Positions 1-5,018 of a stretch of 12,385 nt of DNA are shown here, in pieces. Every line of letters starts with the position of its first letter. The first letter of the stretch is position 1. Both the position numbers and the translations under genes were made by a program. The notes under the pieces are model-generated. The model saw only the letters and a list, made by a program, of their open reading frames with translations. It was not told the origin of the DNA and ran no database searches. Source of the DNA: Patescibacteria group bacterium (lineage in GTDB: Bacteria > Patescibacteriota > Minisyncoccia > Phycocordibacterales > UBA12445); assembly GCA_022710205.1 (NCBI GenBank), contig JAKLHJ010000021.1, forward strand, positions 1-12,385, in the 5' to 3' direction.

Positions 1-1485
1 CATTGCCGATTTAATGTCGTTTATCTTTGATTTGAGCGTGGCGAATCTACCCGAAAACTCATTGATGGTTAAACATTCCTCGGAGGTGCTTCCGGCACAC
101 TTGGCCTCGAGGCTTGTAATCTTGCTCATATTTCCATCCATCTGCGATTTGGCATTTTCAAACTGGGGGAGGGCCATATTGCAGGCTTTGCTTGCGGATT
201 GTTTTGCGAGAGATTCACCCTCTTTTCTTACTTGTTCCCATTTTGTTCTAAAGTCCGTGAGAGCTGATTCAAAAGCCCCGTCATCTCCGGCTTCCAGGGC
301 GGCATCTAATTTTGAGGAGAGCACCTTCTTGTCCGCCTCAATGTCCGCTTTTATTTCTGCCACGCTTCTTATAGAAGGGTCGCTCTTTCCGGCTTCCTCG
401 ATATCTTTTTCGGCGGCATCAAGCTGTTTCATCCCCTCGGCGAGATTTTTGTCCAAAATATTGAAGACAACCTCTTTCCTGAGTCTGAATGCTTCCTCTT
501 TATATTTTTCATAAGCGCTGAGACCGGCCTTTCTTTCTGTCTCTATCTTTTGTTCCGTCCCTTCAAAAAGTTTTCCGTATTCCTGGAACTTGCCGGCCTC
601 CCCGTTCTTTATCTCCTCGATTTTGGCCATAACTTTTTGCTTCACCTGCTCTTTTTTTTGTTCGATAATGGGTTTGAGCCTTTCTTCTATCTGTGCGCGC
701 ATATTCGCGATGTCGGCGGCACTTGGCTGTTTCGTAAATTTGAAAGAGCCCGCCATAGACTTGGCCTCGGCTTCGATTTCAGCTTGGATCTTTGGGGTTT
801 CTTCGTTGATAGTAGGCTGGATAGCCGCCTCTATCTGCTTTCGTAGCTCATCGCCCTTCTCCTGCATTTTTTTAGCGAACTCCTGCATAAACGATTCTAT
901 CGGAACCCTGTTCGGATCTAGCCCCCATGTCTGGAAATCTCGTGCAAGCTTGTCCGCGTCATCTATTGTTTTAGCACTGCAGATAGCATCGACTCGGCTC
1001 TGTCCTTCGGAAATTATTCCATCAATGTCCGGCGCATCCATAGAAATGCCTAGGTCGCTTTTTACTTTTTGCATTGCAGGAAGCATGTTGTTCTTTAGGG
1101 CGTTCATTGATGTGAAAAACTCGCCCGTCTTCCACTTGACCGTAGCGCAGTAAATAGGGACTATCTCGGCATCCGTGACATATTGTCTGACGCTCTCAGG
1201 TATGCCTTTCGGCTCCTCATATTTAGGAAGTTCTTTTGGTCCGTGTTTTGCGAACGCTTCAGGAGGTGCACCGAAATCATTTTCAAATTGCGCTCTGGCC
1301 GCGGCGGTTTCCGACTCTGCTCGCGAGTTTGCTTCTCCTTCTATTTGTGCCTTATCAGCATCGGATGGATCTGACTGCGCAGGTAGGCCTGTCGGAGCGG
1401 CGACCGGCTCTTGCGCTCTGGCCAAAGGGGAGAGTATGAGTGCGAGAAGAAGTGTTGATAAAAAATAACCTAAATTCTTTTTCAT
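1..1485 (-). CDS. Exported coiled-coil protein, unknown function (partial, C-terminus missing)
   Basis: The minus-strand frame is open from an ATG at 1485 to the left edge: 495 codons without a stop. It begins MKKNLGYFLSTLLLALILSP and continues LARAQEP, a standard signal peptide with a likely cleavage after ARA. The mature part starts with a Pro/Ala-rich linker. From about residue 200 it is dominated by charged, alanine-rich helical sequence (runs such as EQKKEQVKQKVMAKIEEI) that should form long coiled coils. A few cysteines (IYC, AICS, KACN, AKC, EEC) could form disulfides outside the cytoplasm. No catalytic motif was recognised. A promoter lies at 1530-1558; no clear Shine-Dalgarno precedes the start. 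I read it as an exported structural or surface-associated protein. The export call is fairly safe and the function is unknown. Plus-strand frames over the same stretch are shadows of this gene. Confidence 0.82.
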   Translation of the reverse strand, partial: MKKNLGYFLSTLLLALILSPLARAQEPVAAPTGLPAQSDPSDADKAQIEGEANSRAESETAAARAQFENDFGAPPEAFAKHGPKELPKYEEPKGIPESVRQYVTDAEIVPIYCATVKWKTGEFFTSMNALKNNMLPAMQKVKSDLGISMDAPDIDGIISEGQSRVDAICSAKTIDDADKLARDFQTWGLDPNRVPIESFMQEFAKKMQEKGDELRKQIEAAIQPTINEETPKIQAEIEAEAKSMAGSFKFTKQPSAADIANMRAQIEERLKPIIEQKKEQVKQKVMAKIEEIKNGEAGKFQEYGKLFEGTEQKIETERKAGLSAYEKYKEEAFRLRKEVVFNILDKNLAEGMKQLDAAEKDIEEAGKSDPSIRSVAEIKADIEADKKVLSSKLDAALEAGDDGAFESALTDFRTKWEQVRKEGESLAKQSASKACNMALPQFENAKSQMDGNMSKITSLEAKCAGSTSEECLTINEFSGRFATLKSKINDIKSAM

Positions 1486-1529
1486 AAGAATATAATTTAC
1501 GCTGCTAATTTTTTTAATATACGTTGTTA

Positions 1530-1558
1530 ATTATACCGCTTGTGTCAGTTTGTGTCAT
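1530..1558 (-). promoter_or_regulatory. Promoter for the exported coiled-coil gene
   Basis: On the minus strand an ATGACA -35 box (1553-1558) is followed by a 17-nt spacer and a perfect TATAAT -10 box (1530-1535). The predicted start falls about 37 nt upstream of the ATG at 1485. The -35 box is formed by the outer end of the REP-like repeat at 1554-1578. Confidence 0.6.
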
Positions 1559-1578
1559 TCCCGTGAATACGGGAATCC
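1554..1578. repeat. REP-like palindrome, single copy
   Basis: GTCATTCCCG, a short loop, then CGGGAATCC gives a short palindrome with ATTCCCG/CGGGAAT arms. It has the same design as the paired copies at 6714-6786, 9119-9227 and 10496-10558. It lies between the upstream transcription unit and the promoter of the gene at 1-1485. Confidence 0.65.
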
Positions 1579-1600
1579 GGTTTTTTAATTTTTTGTAAAC

Positions 1601-1635
1601 AAAAAGCCCCGCGAAGGATTGAATCCTTGCGGGGC
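1601..1635 (-). terminator. Rho-independent terminator of the 2529-1674 unit
   Basis: GCCCCGC plus AAGGAT pairs with ATCCTTGCGGGGC (1606-1635), giving a 13-bp stem with one bulged G and a TGA loop. On the minus strand it is followed by five T (1601-1605). It sits 39 nt after the stop of the gene at 1674-2156. Confidence 0.88.
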
Positions 1636-1673
1636 GAGTGCGTTTTACTTCCGCGTGAAGCCTTCTTTCGTCT

Positions 1674-2156
1674 CTACTTGATGACCGTGCGGACGAAGTA
1701 TGTCGTGCCGTAGATCTTGGTCTGCTTCTTGACCCACGACTTCATGAAGTTGTCGGGGCTCTTCAGCTTGCGCGAGTCCTCCTTCATCTTCTCGAACTCG
1801 TCCTTGAGCTTCGTGAGCGCGGGGAACTGGATCTCGAGACGGGTCTTGGCGTGGAACTTGAGGCGGTTGATCGTCTCGAGGTCGCCGAGGCGCAGGTCGG
1901 GACATTTGTGCCGGCAGAGGAACGTGATGAGATTCTGCACGCCGTCGTTCCCGCGAGGGGAGAGGGGGGCGTAGTCGAAGAGGACCGCGAGGACCTCGCC
2001 GAGGTAGTATCCCTCCGTCCCGTCGGTGATGGGCCGCTCGTTCTTCACCGCGGCGCCGAGCACGTCGACGACGGGCGCCTTCTTCTTCGGCGTGGCCGAG
2101 GTGAGGGTCGTGACGTTCGCGTTCGGGAGGGACTGGTCGTTTGTGAGATAGAACAT
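1674..2156 (-). CDS. Unknown 160-residue protein with extreme GC3
   Basis: No family was recognised. The protein starts MFYLTNDQSLPNANVTTLTS, has a Lys/Pro linker (PKKKAPVVD) near residue 25, a compact middle with two cysteines (FLCRHKCPD), and a basic, helical C-terminal part (KLKDEFEKMKEDSRKLKSPD). It has no signal peptide or membrane segment, so it is probably cytosolic. The start is set by an AGGAGA Shine-Dalgarno 5 nt upstream, which lies inside a hairpin (2161-2175). Almost every codon ends in G or C, in contrast to all other genes here. This suggests recent acquisition from a GC-rich source or very strong codon selection. It is the second gene of a unit promoted at 2608-2635 and terminated at 1601-1635. 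The unusual composition, the clean SD and the terminator together support a real, expressed gene. Confidence 0.8.
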   Translation of the reverse strand: MFYLTNDQSLPNANVTTLTSATPKKKAPVVDVLGAAVKNERPITDGTEGYYLGEVLAVLFDYAPLSPRGNDGVQNLITFLCRHKCPDLRLGDLETINRLKFHAKTRLEIQFPALTKLKDEFEKMKEDSRKLKSPDNFMKSWVKKQTKIYGTTYFVRTVIK

Positions 2157-2160
2157 GTTT

Positions 2161-2175
2161 TCTCCTTTCAGGAGA
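2161..2175 (-). promoter_or_regulatory. Hairpin enclosing the Shine-Dalgarno of the 160-residue gene
   Basis: On the minus strand TCTCCT pairs with AGGAGA across a 3-nt GAA loop (or five pairs with a wider loop). The AGGAGA arm is the Shine-Dalgarno of the start at 2156, so the folded form would hide the ribosome site. Translation may depend on melting of this stem or on ribosomes arriving from the lipoprotein gene 55 nt upstream. Confidence 0.5.
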
Positions 2176-2211
2176 GGCGACTGAGCCTTGCGGCTGTACT
2201 GGTGAGCCTTC

Positions 2212-2529
2212 TTACTGTTCGGTGATTGTAATAGTTCCTACAATACCTGTACTATATTGTGTTGTTGCTGGCTTTTCTCCTCCTTCTGCGTTCCTGGTCA
2301 GTATGTACACGATGATGTTGCCTGGGGTGTTGAAAGTTATCAGCTGACCACCTCTTACGTGGCAAAAGTAAAAGATGGTGAGAGAGTTTTCTGCCAAATC
2401 GTCTGGGTAAAAAACCAAGACAAGTTTTTGACCCTTGGGCAACTTGTACTTCAGAAAATCGTCCTCACCGCAACCCATGAATAACATGGAAATGATAACC
2501 AAGAGAAGGAGTATCGTGAAATTACGCAT
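2212..2529 (-). CDS. Small lipoprotein, unknown function
   Basis: This 105-residue protein begins MRNFTILLLLVIISMLFMGC. It has a short basic N-region, a hydrophobic stretch and a cysteine at residue 20 in a lipobox-like context (LFMGC), which fits signal peptidase II processing and lipid attachment. The remaining 85 residues are rich in beta-branched and aromatic residues with glycine turns (LKYKLPKGQKLVLVFYP, GNIIVYILTR), suggesting a small beta-sandwich outside the membrane. No family was recognised. The ATG follows a GAAGGTAG Shine-Dalgarno. It is the first gene after the promoter at 2608-2635 and is followed by the gene at 1674-2156, so the two are probably co-transcribed. Confidence 0.82.
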   Translation of the reverse strand: MRNFTILLLLVIISMLFMGCGEDDFLKYKLPKGQKLVLVFYPDDLAENSLTIFYFCHVRGGQLITFNTPGNIIVYILTRNAEGGEKPATTQYSTGIVGTITITEQ

Positions 2530-2607
2530 TTTCTACCTTCTTTCAGGTGTTTTGAGCCAAATTGGCTTGTTTTTATTAAGTTTTCAGTGAACTAACCTTG
2601 TCCTACA

Positions 2608-2635
2608 ATTATACACCTTTTGGGTAAAAAGTCAA
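2608..2635 (-). promoter_or_regulatory. Consensus-like sigma-70-type promoter for the lipoprotein unit
   Basis: On the minus strand TTGACT (2630-2635), a 16-nt spacer and TATAAT (2608-2613) form the best promoter match in the window. The predicted leader is about 70 nt and leads to the ATG at 2529. Confidence 0.8.
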
Positions 2636-2667
2636 GCAAAATAAGACAAAACGGCCATAAATAAGGG

Positions 2668-2692
2668 AATATCAAGGTCCGACCTTGATATT
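2668..2692. repeat. 25-bp near-perfect palindrome
   Basis: AATATCAAGGTC and GACCTTGATATT are exact inverted copies separated by one C. As RNA it would form a stem of about 10 bp with a 5-nt loop, followed by T5 on the plus strand. No plus-strand gene ends here. It may be a regulator site upstream of the promoter at 2608-2635, or a second terminator-like element behind the hairpin at 2715-2732. Confidence 0.6.
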
Positions 2693-2706
2693 TTTACATA
2701 ATAGAT

Positions 2707-2732
2707 AAATAAAACCCCGACTTTCGCCGGGG
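2707..2732 (-). terminator. Terminator of the two-gene unit 3178-2785
   Basis: Read on the minus strand, CCCCGGC, a GAAA tetraloop and GTCGGGG form a 7-bp stem (one G-U pair) at 2715-2732, followed by TTTTATTT. It is 52 nt past the stop at 2785. Confidence 0.75.
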
Positions 2733-2784
2733 GGTGAGCTAGAATCCGAGCTCGCGGAGGTCGATGACTGTTTGCTTTTGTAAT

Positions 2785-2991
2785 TTATTGCAATCCGAGT
2801 CGCACAAGTAGCTCTTGGGCGTCGACCACAAAAAGACAGAACAGCGCGAACCCGCTTCCGGCAAACCAGAAATGCCAGAAGCCCTTGTTTCCGTCTTTGT
2901 AAATGTCGTGGGCTAATTTAAAGCACGCGGCGGAGGCGGAAACCTGAAATGCTAATTTAATAAGGAGGAGAATTGGCAGGGCGGTCGTCAT
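2785..2991 (-). CDS. Small two-helix membrane protein, unknown
   Basis: This 68-residue protein has two hydrophobic segments, about residues 4-24 (ALPILLLIKLAFQVSASAAC) and 39-59 (around WHFWFAGSGFALFCLFVVDA). They are separated by a short charged loop, KLAHDIYKDGNKG. This predicts a helical hairpin in the cytoplasmic membrane. No family was recognised. The ATG is preceded by an AAAAGGAGTGA Shine-Dalgarno that directly follows the stop of the gene at 3008-3178, so the two are probably translated from one message. The unit ends at the hairpin at 2707-2732. Confidence 0.72.
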   Translation of the reverse strand: MTTALPILLLIKLAFQVSASAACFKLAHDIYKDGNKGFWHFWFAGSGFALFCLFVVDAQELLVRLGLQ

Positions 2992-3007
2992 TGTGAGTTC
3001 ACTCCTT

Positions 3008-3178
3008 TTATTCTGAAATACGAATGTGAAAGATGTTCGGGTTCAATTTGACCAGGCGGCCAAGGGCGTCATCGGGAGTGCTTCCCTCGGCCCACACCTT
3101 TGGATTACTGGAAAGATAGGCCCGATACCTTGTCGGATACTCAGAAAACTTAACGATTCTCACATACTGAAGTGCCAC
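3008..3178 (-). CDS. 56-residue protein with GTG start, unknown
   Basis: A perfect AAGGAGGAG Shine-Dalgarno is followed 3 nt later by GTG at 3178 and a 57-codon frame ending in TAA at 3008-3010. The protein starts MALQYVRIVKFSEYPTRYRA. It continues with WAEGSTPDDALGRLVKLNP and ends in a short beta-like tail, HIRISE. The pattern (beta strand, acidic helix with DDALGRLV, beta strand) resembles a small HicB-like or DUF-type fold, but I do not claim a family. Only 16 nt separate its stop from the next ATG (2991). That spacing and the shared SD stretch support a two-gene operon. The GTG start makes it easy to miss. Confidence 0.7.
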   Translation of the reverse strand: MALQYVRIVKFSEYPTRYRAYLSSNPKVWAEGSTPDDALGRLVKLNPNIFHIRISE

Positions 3179-3223
3179 TTTCTCCTCCTTAATTTGATTG
3201 TTAAGGTTCGATTTTCAGCCTCC

Positions 3224-3252
3224 TGTTTAACATATTTTAAGGTCAGAGTCAA
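3224..3252 (-). promoter_or_regulatory. Possible promoter for the 3178-2785 unit
   Basis: On the minus strand TTGACT (3247-3252), a 17-nt spacer and TAAACA (3224-3229) lie about 45 nt before the GTG start. The -10 box is weak. Confidence 0.35.
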
Positions 3253-3328
3253 TACAGCCGTTATGATCCAATAGCTTAGATTCAAGTAACTAACGCAATA
3301 TGCAATATTAAAATACAGATTCTATCTT

Positions 3329-3368
3329 ATACACAAATAATTTCGCGACCGCGAAATTATTTGTGTAT
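3329..3368. repeat. 40-bp palindrome, copy 1 (upstream of PaaX/Cas2-like gene)
   Basis: Left arm ATACACAAATAATTTCGCG (3329-3347), central AC, and an exact 19-nt inverted right arm (3350-3368). One further shared base on each side makes 42 bp identical to copy 2 at 4004-4043, in the same orientation as judged by the central AC. The right arm overlaps the presumed -35 region of the gene that follows, so it could be its operator. Confidence 0.95.
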
Positions 3369-3388
3369 GTGGGTTTTTGTGTTAAAAT
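3361..3388 (+). promoter_or_regulatory. Extended -10 promoter of the PaaX/Cas2-like gene
   Basis: TGTTAAAAT (TG at 3380-3381, -10 box 3383-3388) forms an extended -10 element. A poor -35, TTGTGT (3361-3366), lies within palindrome copy 1. Transcription would start around 3395, only a few bases before the ATG at 3397, which predicts a leaderless or nearly leaderless message. No Shine-Dalgarno is present, in agreement. Confidence 0.5.
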
Positions 3389-3396
3389 TTTCGATT

Positions 3397-3978
3397 ATGG
3401 AAAAAATGGAAACTGAAGTTAAAAAGCAGATTAGAATGACAAAAATACAAAATGGCATTCTAACAGCTGTGTATGCCGCGGGGATGATTTCTGTCGCGCT
3501 TTTGGCACCAAACGTTTTGAGAGTAATACAATCAGTGAGTAAAAAGTCAGGACTTTATGACAAAGTTACCAGAGGAAAGAAACAATCAATTAATGTCTCT
3601 AGAAAAAGACTCATTGAGGCGGGGCTTTTAATTTACAAAGATGGTTTTCTCCGATTGACCAAAAGGGGAGAGGATAAAATGCGCGAATTTGAGGCGAGAA
3701 ATTTTGAGTTAGAAAAACCCAGAAGATGGGACGGAAAATGGAGGGTGTTGATATTTGATATTAAAGAATCAAGAAAATATGTTCGGGATAAAGTAAGATA
3801 CACACTGCGTTCCGTTGGTTTTATAAGACTACAGAATAGTGTTTGGGTGTATCCATATGACTGTGAAGATTTGGTTACAATGTTTAAGGCTGATATGAAG
3901 ATAGGCAAAGATCTTTTGTATATTATCGCGGATAAAATAGAGAACGATAATTTTGCGAGGGAACACTTTAAGCTTTAG
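3397..3978 (+). CDS. PaaX-like regulator with Cas2-like domain
   Basis: The 193-residue protein starts at the ATG at 3397. Upstream in-frame starts lie in the palindrome or promoter and are unlikely. Residues 1-17 are charged and 18-46 hydrophobic (ILTAVYAAGMISVALLAP). Residues 47-100 look like a winged helix: VSRKRLIEAGLL, then a wing with GFLRLTKRGEDKM. Residues 111-193 carry the Cas2-like ferredoxin fold known from the central domain of PaaX repressors: WRVLIFDIKE with D121 at the position of the Cas2 metal-binding aspartate, then RDKVRYTLRSVGFIRLQNSV and a YIIADKIE strand. The PaaX effector-binding C-terminal part is absent, and no Cas1 or effector gene is nearby. The gene lies between two identical 40-bp palindromes. 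A DNA-binding regulator of its own promoter is the plainest reading. Nuclease or repeat-processing activity is possible but untested. Confidence 0.85.
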   Translation: MEKMETEVKKQIRMTKIQNGILTAVYAAGMISVALLAPNVLRVIQSVSKKSGLYDKVTRGKKQSINVSRKRLIEAGLLIYKDGFLRLTKRGEDKMREFEARNFELEKPRRWDGKWRVLIFDIKESRKYVRDKVRYTLRSVGFIRLQNSVWVYPYDCEDLVTMFKADMKIGKDLLYIIADKIENDNFAREHFKL

Positions 3979-4003
3979 TGGGACTCTTTTTCGTTGGTAT
4001 TGT

Positions 4004-4043
4004 ATACACAAATAATTTCGCGACCGCGAAATTATTTGTGTAT
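4004..4043. repeat. 40-bp palindrome, copy 2 (downstream of PaaX/Cas2-like gene)
   Basis: The same 19-nt arms and central AC as copy 1 (3329-3368), 25 nt after the stop codon at 3978. The outer flanks differ, so identity stops sharply at the palindrome plus one base. No T-run follows on either strand, so it is not a typical terminator. The repeat starts are 675 bp apart. Confidence 0.95.
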
Positions 4044-4088
4044 GGTGGTGGATAGAAAATATTTTAGAGCAAGAACAAAAAATCTCGC

Positions 4089-4128
4089 TCCGGCCTTCGA
4101 TTCTCTCCCGCTAGGCCAAAATAAAACC
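4089..4128. repeat. 40-bp direct repeat, copy 1
   Basis: Exact 40-bp match to 4225-4264. It contains TTCGATTCTCTCCCG (4096-4110), which equals the T-loop and 3' T-stem of the neighbouring tRNA-Leu but lies on the opposite strand from the tRNA. It ends in an A-rich GGCCAAAATAAAACC tract, which on the minus strand reads as a terminator tail. Confidence 0.9.
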
Positions 4129-4163
4129 GCCCAAATGTTTAAAGGAGAGAATCGGTCACAGGT

Positions 4164-4217
4164 TCCGTCTTCGACGGACCCGCGACCCCACCTCAGCTCC
4201 CTTTCTTTCAGAAAGGG
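4164..4217. other. Two stem-loops with TTC loops between the direct repeats
   Basis: TCCGTC/GACGGA (4164-4178) and CCCTTTCT/AGAAAGGG (4199-4217) each close over a TTC loop. They lie in the GC-rich stretch separating the two 40-bp direct repeats. No open frame of credible composition covers them. Whether they are transcribed is unknown. Confidence 0.45.
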
Positions 4218-4224
4218 GCCCGCT

Positions 4225-4264
4225 TCCGGCCTTCGATTCTCTCCCGCTAGGCCAAAATAAAACC
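4225..4264. repeat. 40-bp direct repeat, copy 2
   Basis: Exact 40-bp match to 4089-4128, 136 bp downstream. Its last bases (4261-4264) run into the tRNA terminator hairpin. Its TTCGATTCTCTCCCG (4232-4246) is an inverted copy of the tRNA T-arm at 4304-4318, so the two flank the terminator as a larger inverted repeat. Confidence 0.9.
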
Positions 4265-4292
4265 ACACAAACGCTTTCGCGTTTGTGTGGTT
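4251..4292 (-). terminator. Terminator of tRNA-Leu
   Basis: A 14-bp perfect stem, AACCACACAAACGC against GCGTTTGTGTGGTT (4261-4292), with a 4-nt loop. On the minus strand it is followed by TTATTTTGGCC. It begins 7 nt past the tRNA 3' end. Confidence 0.85.
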
Positions 4293-4298
4293 ATTTTG

Positions 4299-4382
4299 TG
4301 CCGCGGGAGAGAATCGAACTCTCATGACCTTGCGATCGATAGATTTTGAGTCTATTGCGTCTACCAATTCCGCCACCGCGGC
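4299..4382 (-). tRNA. tRNA-Leu (anticodon CAA)
   Basis: Read on the minus strand: acceptor GCCGCGG pairs with CCGCGGC, followed by discriminator A. The D-arm contains AATTGGTAGA. The anticodon stem ATAGA/TCTAT encloses loop CTCAAAA, giving anticodon CAA, which reads UUG. A long variable arm (GATC/GGTC stem, GCAA loop) marks a class II tRNA. The T-arm is GAGAG, TTCGATT, CTCTC. CCA is not encoded, so it must be added after transcription. The gene has its own promoter (4401-4429) and terminator (4251-4292). Confidence 0.97.
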
Positions 4383-4400
4383 ATATTCAATTGTTTAAGT

Positions 4401-4429
4401 AATATACAAGAAAACCCCATTTATTGCAA
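4401..4429 (-). promoter_or_regulatory. Promoter of tRNA-Leu
   Basis: On the minus strand TTGCAA (4424-4429), a 17-nt spacer and TATATT (4401-4406). The predicted start lies roughly 12 nt before the mature 5' end at 4382. Confidence 0.7.
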
Positions 4430-4433
4430 AAAT

Positions 4434-4458
4434 AAAAAAGCCACCCGGGTAGGGTGGC
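4434..4458 (-). terminator. Terminator of the 5423-4473 operon
   Basis: GCCACCC pairs with GGGTGGC (4440-4458) over a 5-nt loop, with six T following on the minus strand (4434-4439). It starts 14 nt after the stop at 4473. Confidence 0.88.
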
Positions 4459-4472
4459 GGTGAAAGCCTCTC

Positions 4473-5003
4473 TTATTCGTATTTCTGTTTGGCGAGCGAG
4501 ACCATCTCTTTTAGAACACCATCGTAGTCTTTTTGGGGGTCTTCGTAAACACCTTCTCTGACTCCACCTCTGTGCCAAAATTTGATGATTGGGAAGAAAT
4601 CAATAACAATTTCCCCTTCAATTATATACGTTCGCTTGGCACTATGAAATTCGTCGACACTACCGTTTAACGAAAAGTCCTTATATTCGAATTCATAAGA
4701 TTCGTCCTTGGTCATGTCTTTTTTGTAATATTTGATGGAGAGATACGGTTTCTCTCCCGGGGTGGCCGAAACGGCGACAGCATAGTCCCCGAGTTTGAGA
4801 GTCTTGCGATCTCGTTCACCCTTCATAGGTGATCCATAAAGATATACGAGATTCGTGAGGATCTCGGTGTCATTCTTTGGTTCGGAGAAGGGTTGCATTG
4901 CGAAGTTAATGGTCGGCGGGAGTGACCTGCGTTGGCGCAGCGCTAATCCCATGACCCCGGCGAAAAATATAAATAAGATTATCAGGGTGATAATTTTTTT
5001 CAT
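4473..5003 (-). CDS. Membrane-anchored or secreted protein, unknown
   Basis: This 176-residue protein starts MKKIITLIILFIFFAGVMGL, a signal peptide or N-terminal anchor (residues 3-20), followed by a basic ALRQRRS stretch. There is no lipobox cysteine and no clear cleavage site, so it could stay anchored. The outer part mixes beta strands and acidic patches (YAVAVSATPGEKPYLSIKYY, YEFEYKDFSLNG, TYIIEGEIVIDFFPIIKFW) and ends in a helix, GVLKEMVSLAKQKYE. No family was recognised. The start is fixed by AAGGAGG 8 nt upstream, which overlaps the end of the preceding gene region; the gap is 15 nt. It is the second and last gene of an operon ending at the terminator at 4434-4458. Confidence 0.82.
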   Translation of the reverse strand: MKKIITLIILFIFFAGVMGLALRQRRSLPPTINFAMQPFSEPKNDTEILTNLVYLYGSPMKGERDRKTLKLGDYAVAVSATPGEKPYLSIKYYKKDMTKDESYEFEYKDFSLNGSVDEFHSAKRTYIIEGEIVIDFFPIIKFWHRGGVREGVYEDPQKDYDGVLKEMVSLAKQKYE

Positions 5004-5018
5004 TTTTTCGACCTCCTT

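Noticed and set aside
14..1468. Several plus-strand open frames (14-514, 590-1153, 1175-1468)
   Set aside because: They lie antisense to one continuous minus-strand frame with a signal peptide and sensible composition; their Ser/Phe-rich translations are shadows.
3361..3396. TTG or ATG starts for the PaaX/Cas2-like protein at 3361 or 3367
   Set aside because: These codons lie in the palindrome and upstream of the -10 element; the ATG at 3397 fits the promoter and the protein family better.
3329..4043. CRISPR array with a Cas2 gene
   Set aside because: There are only two repeat copies, 635 bp of coding sequence between them, no short spacers and no cas1.
4032..4376. Minus-strand open frame of 114 codons starting MAELVDAIDSKS
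   Set aside because: It translates the tRNA-Leu gene, its terminator and the repeat patch. Such frames are typical tRNA shadows.
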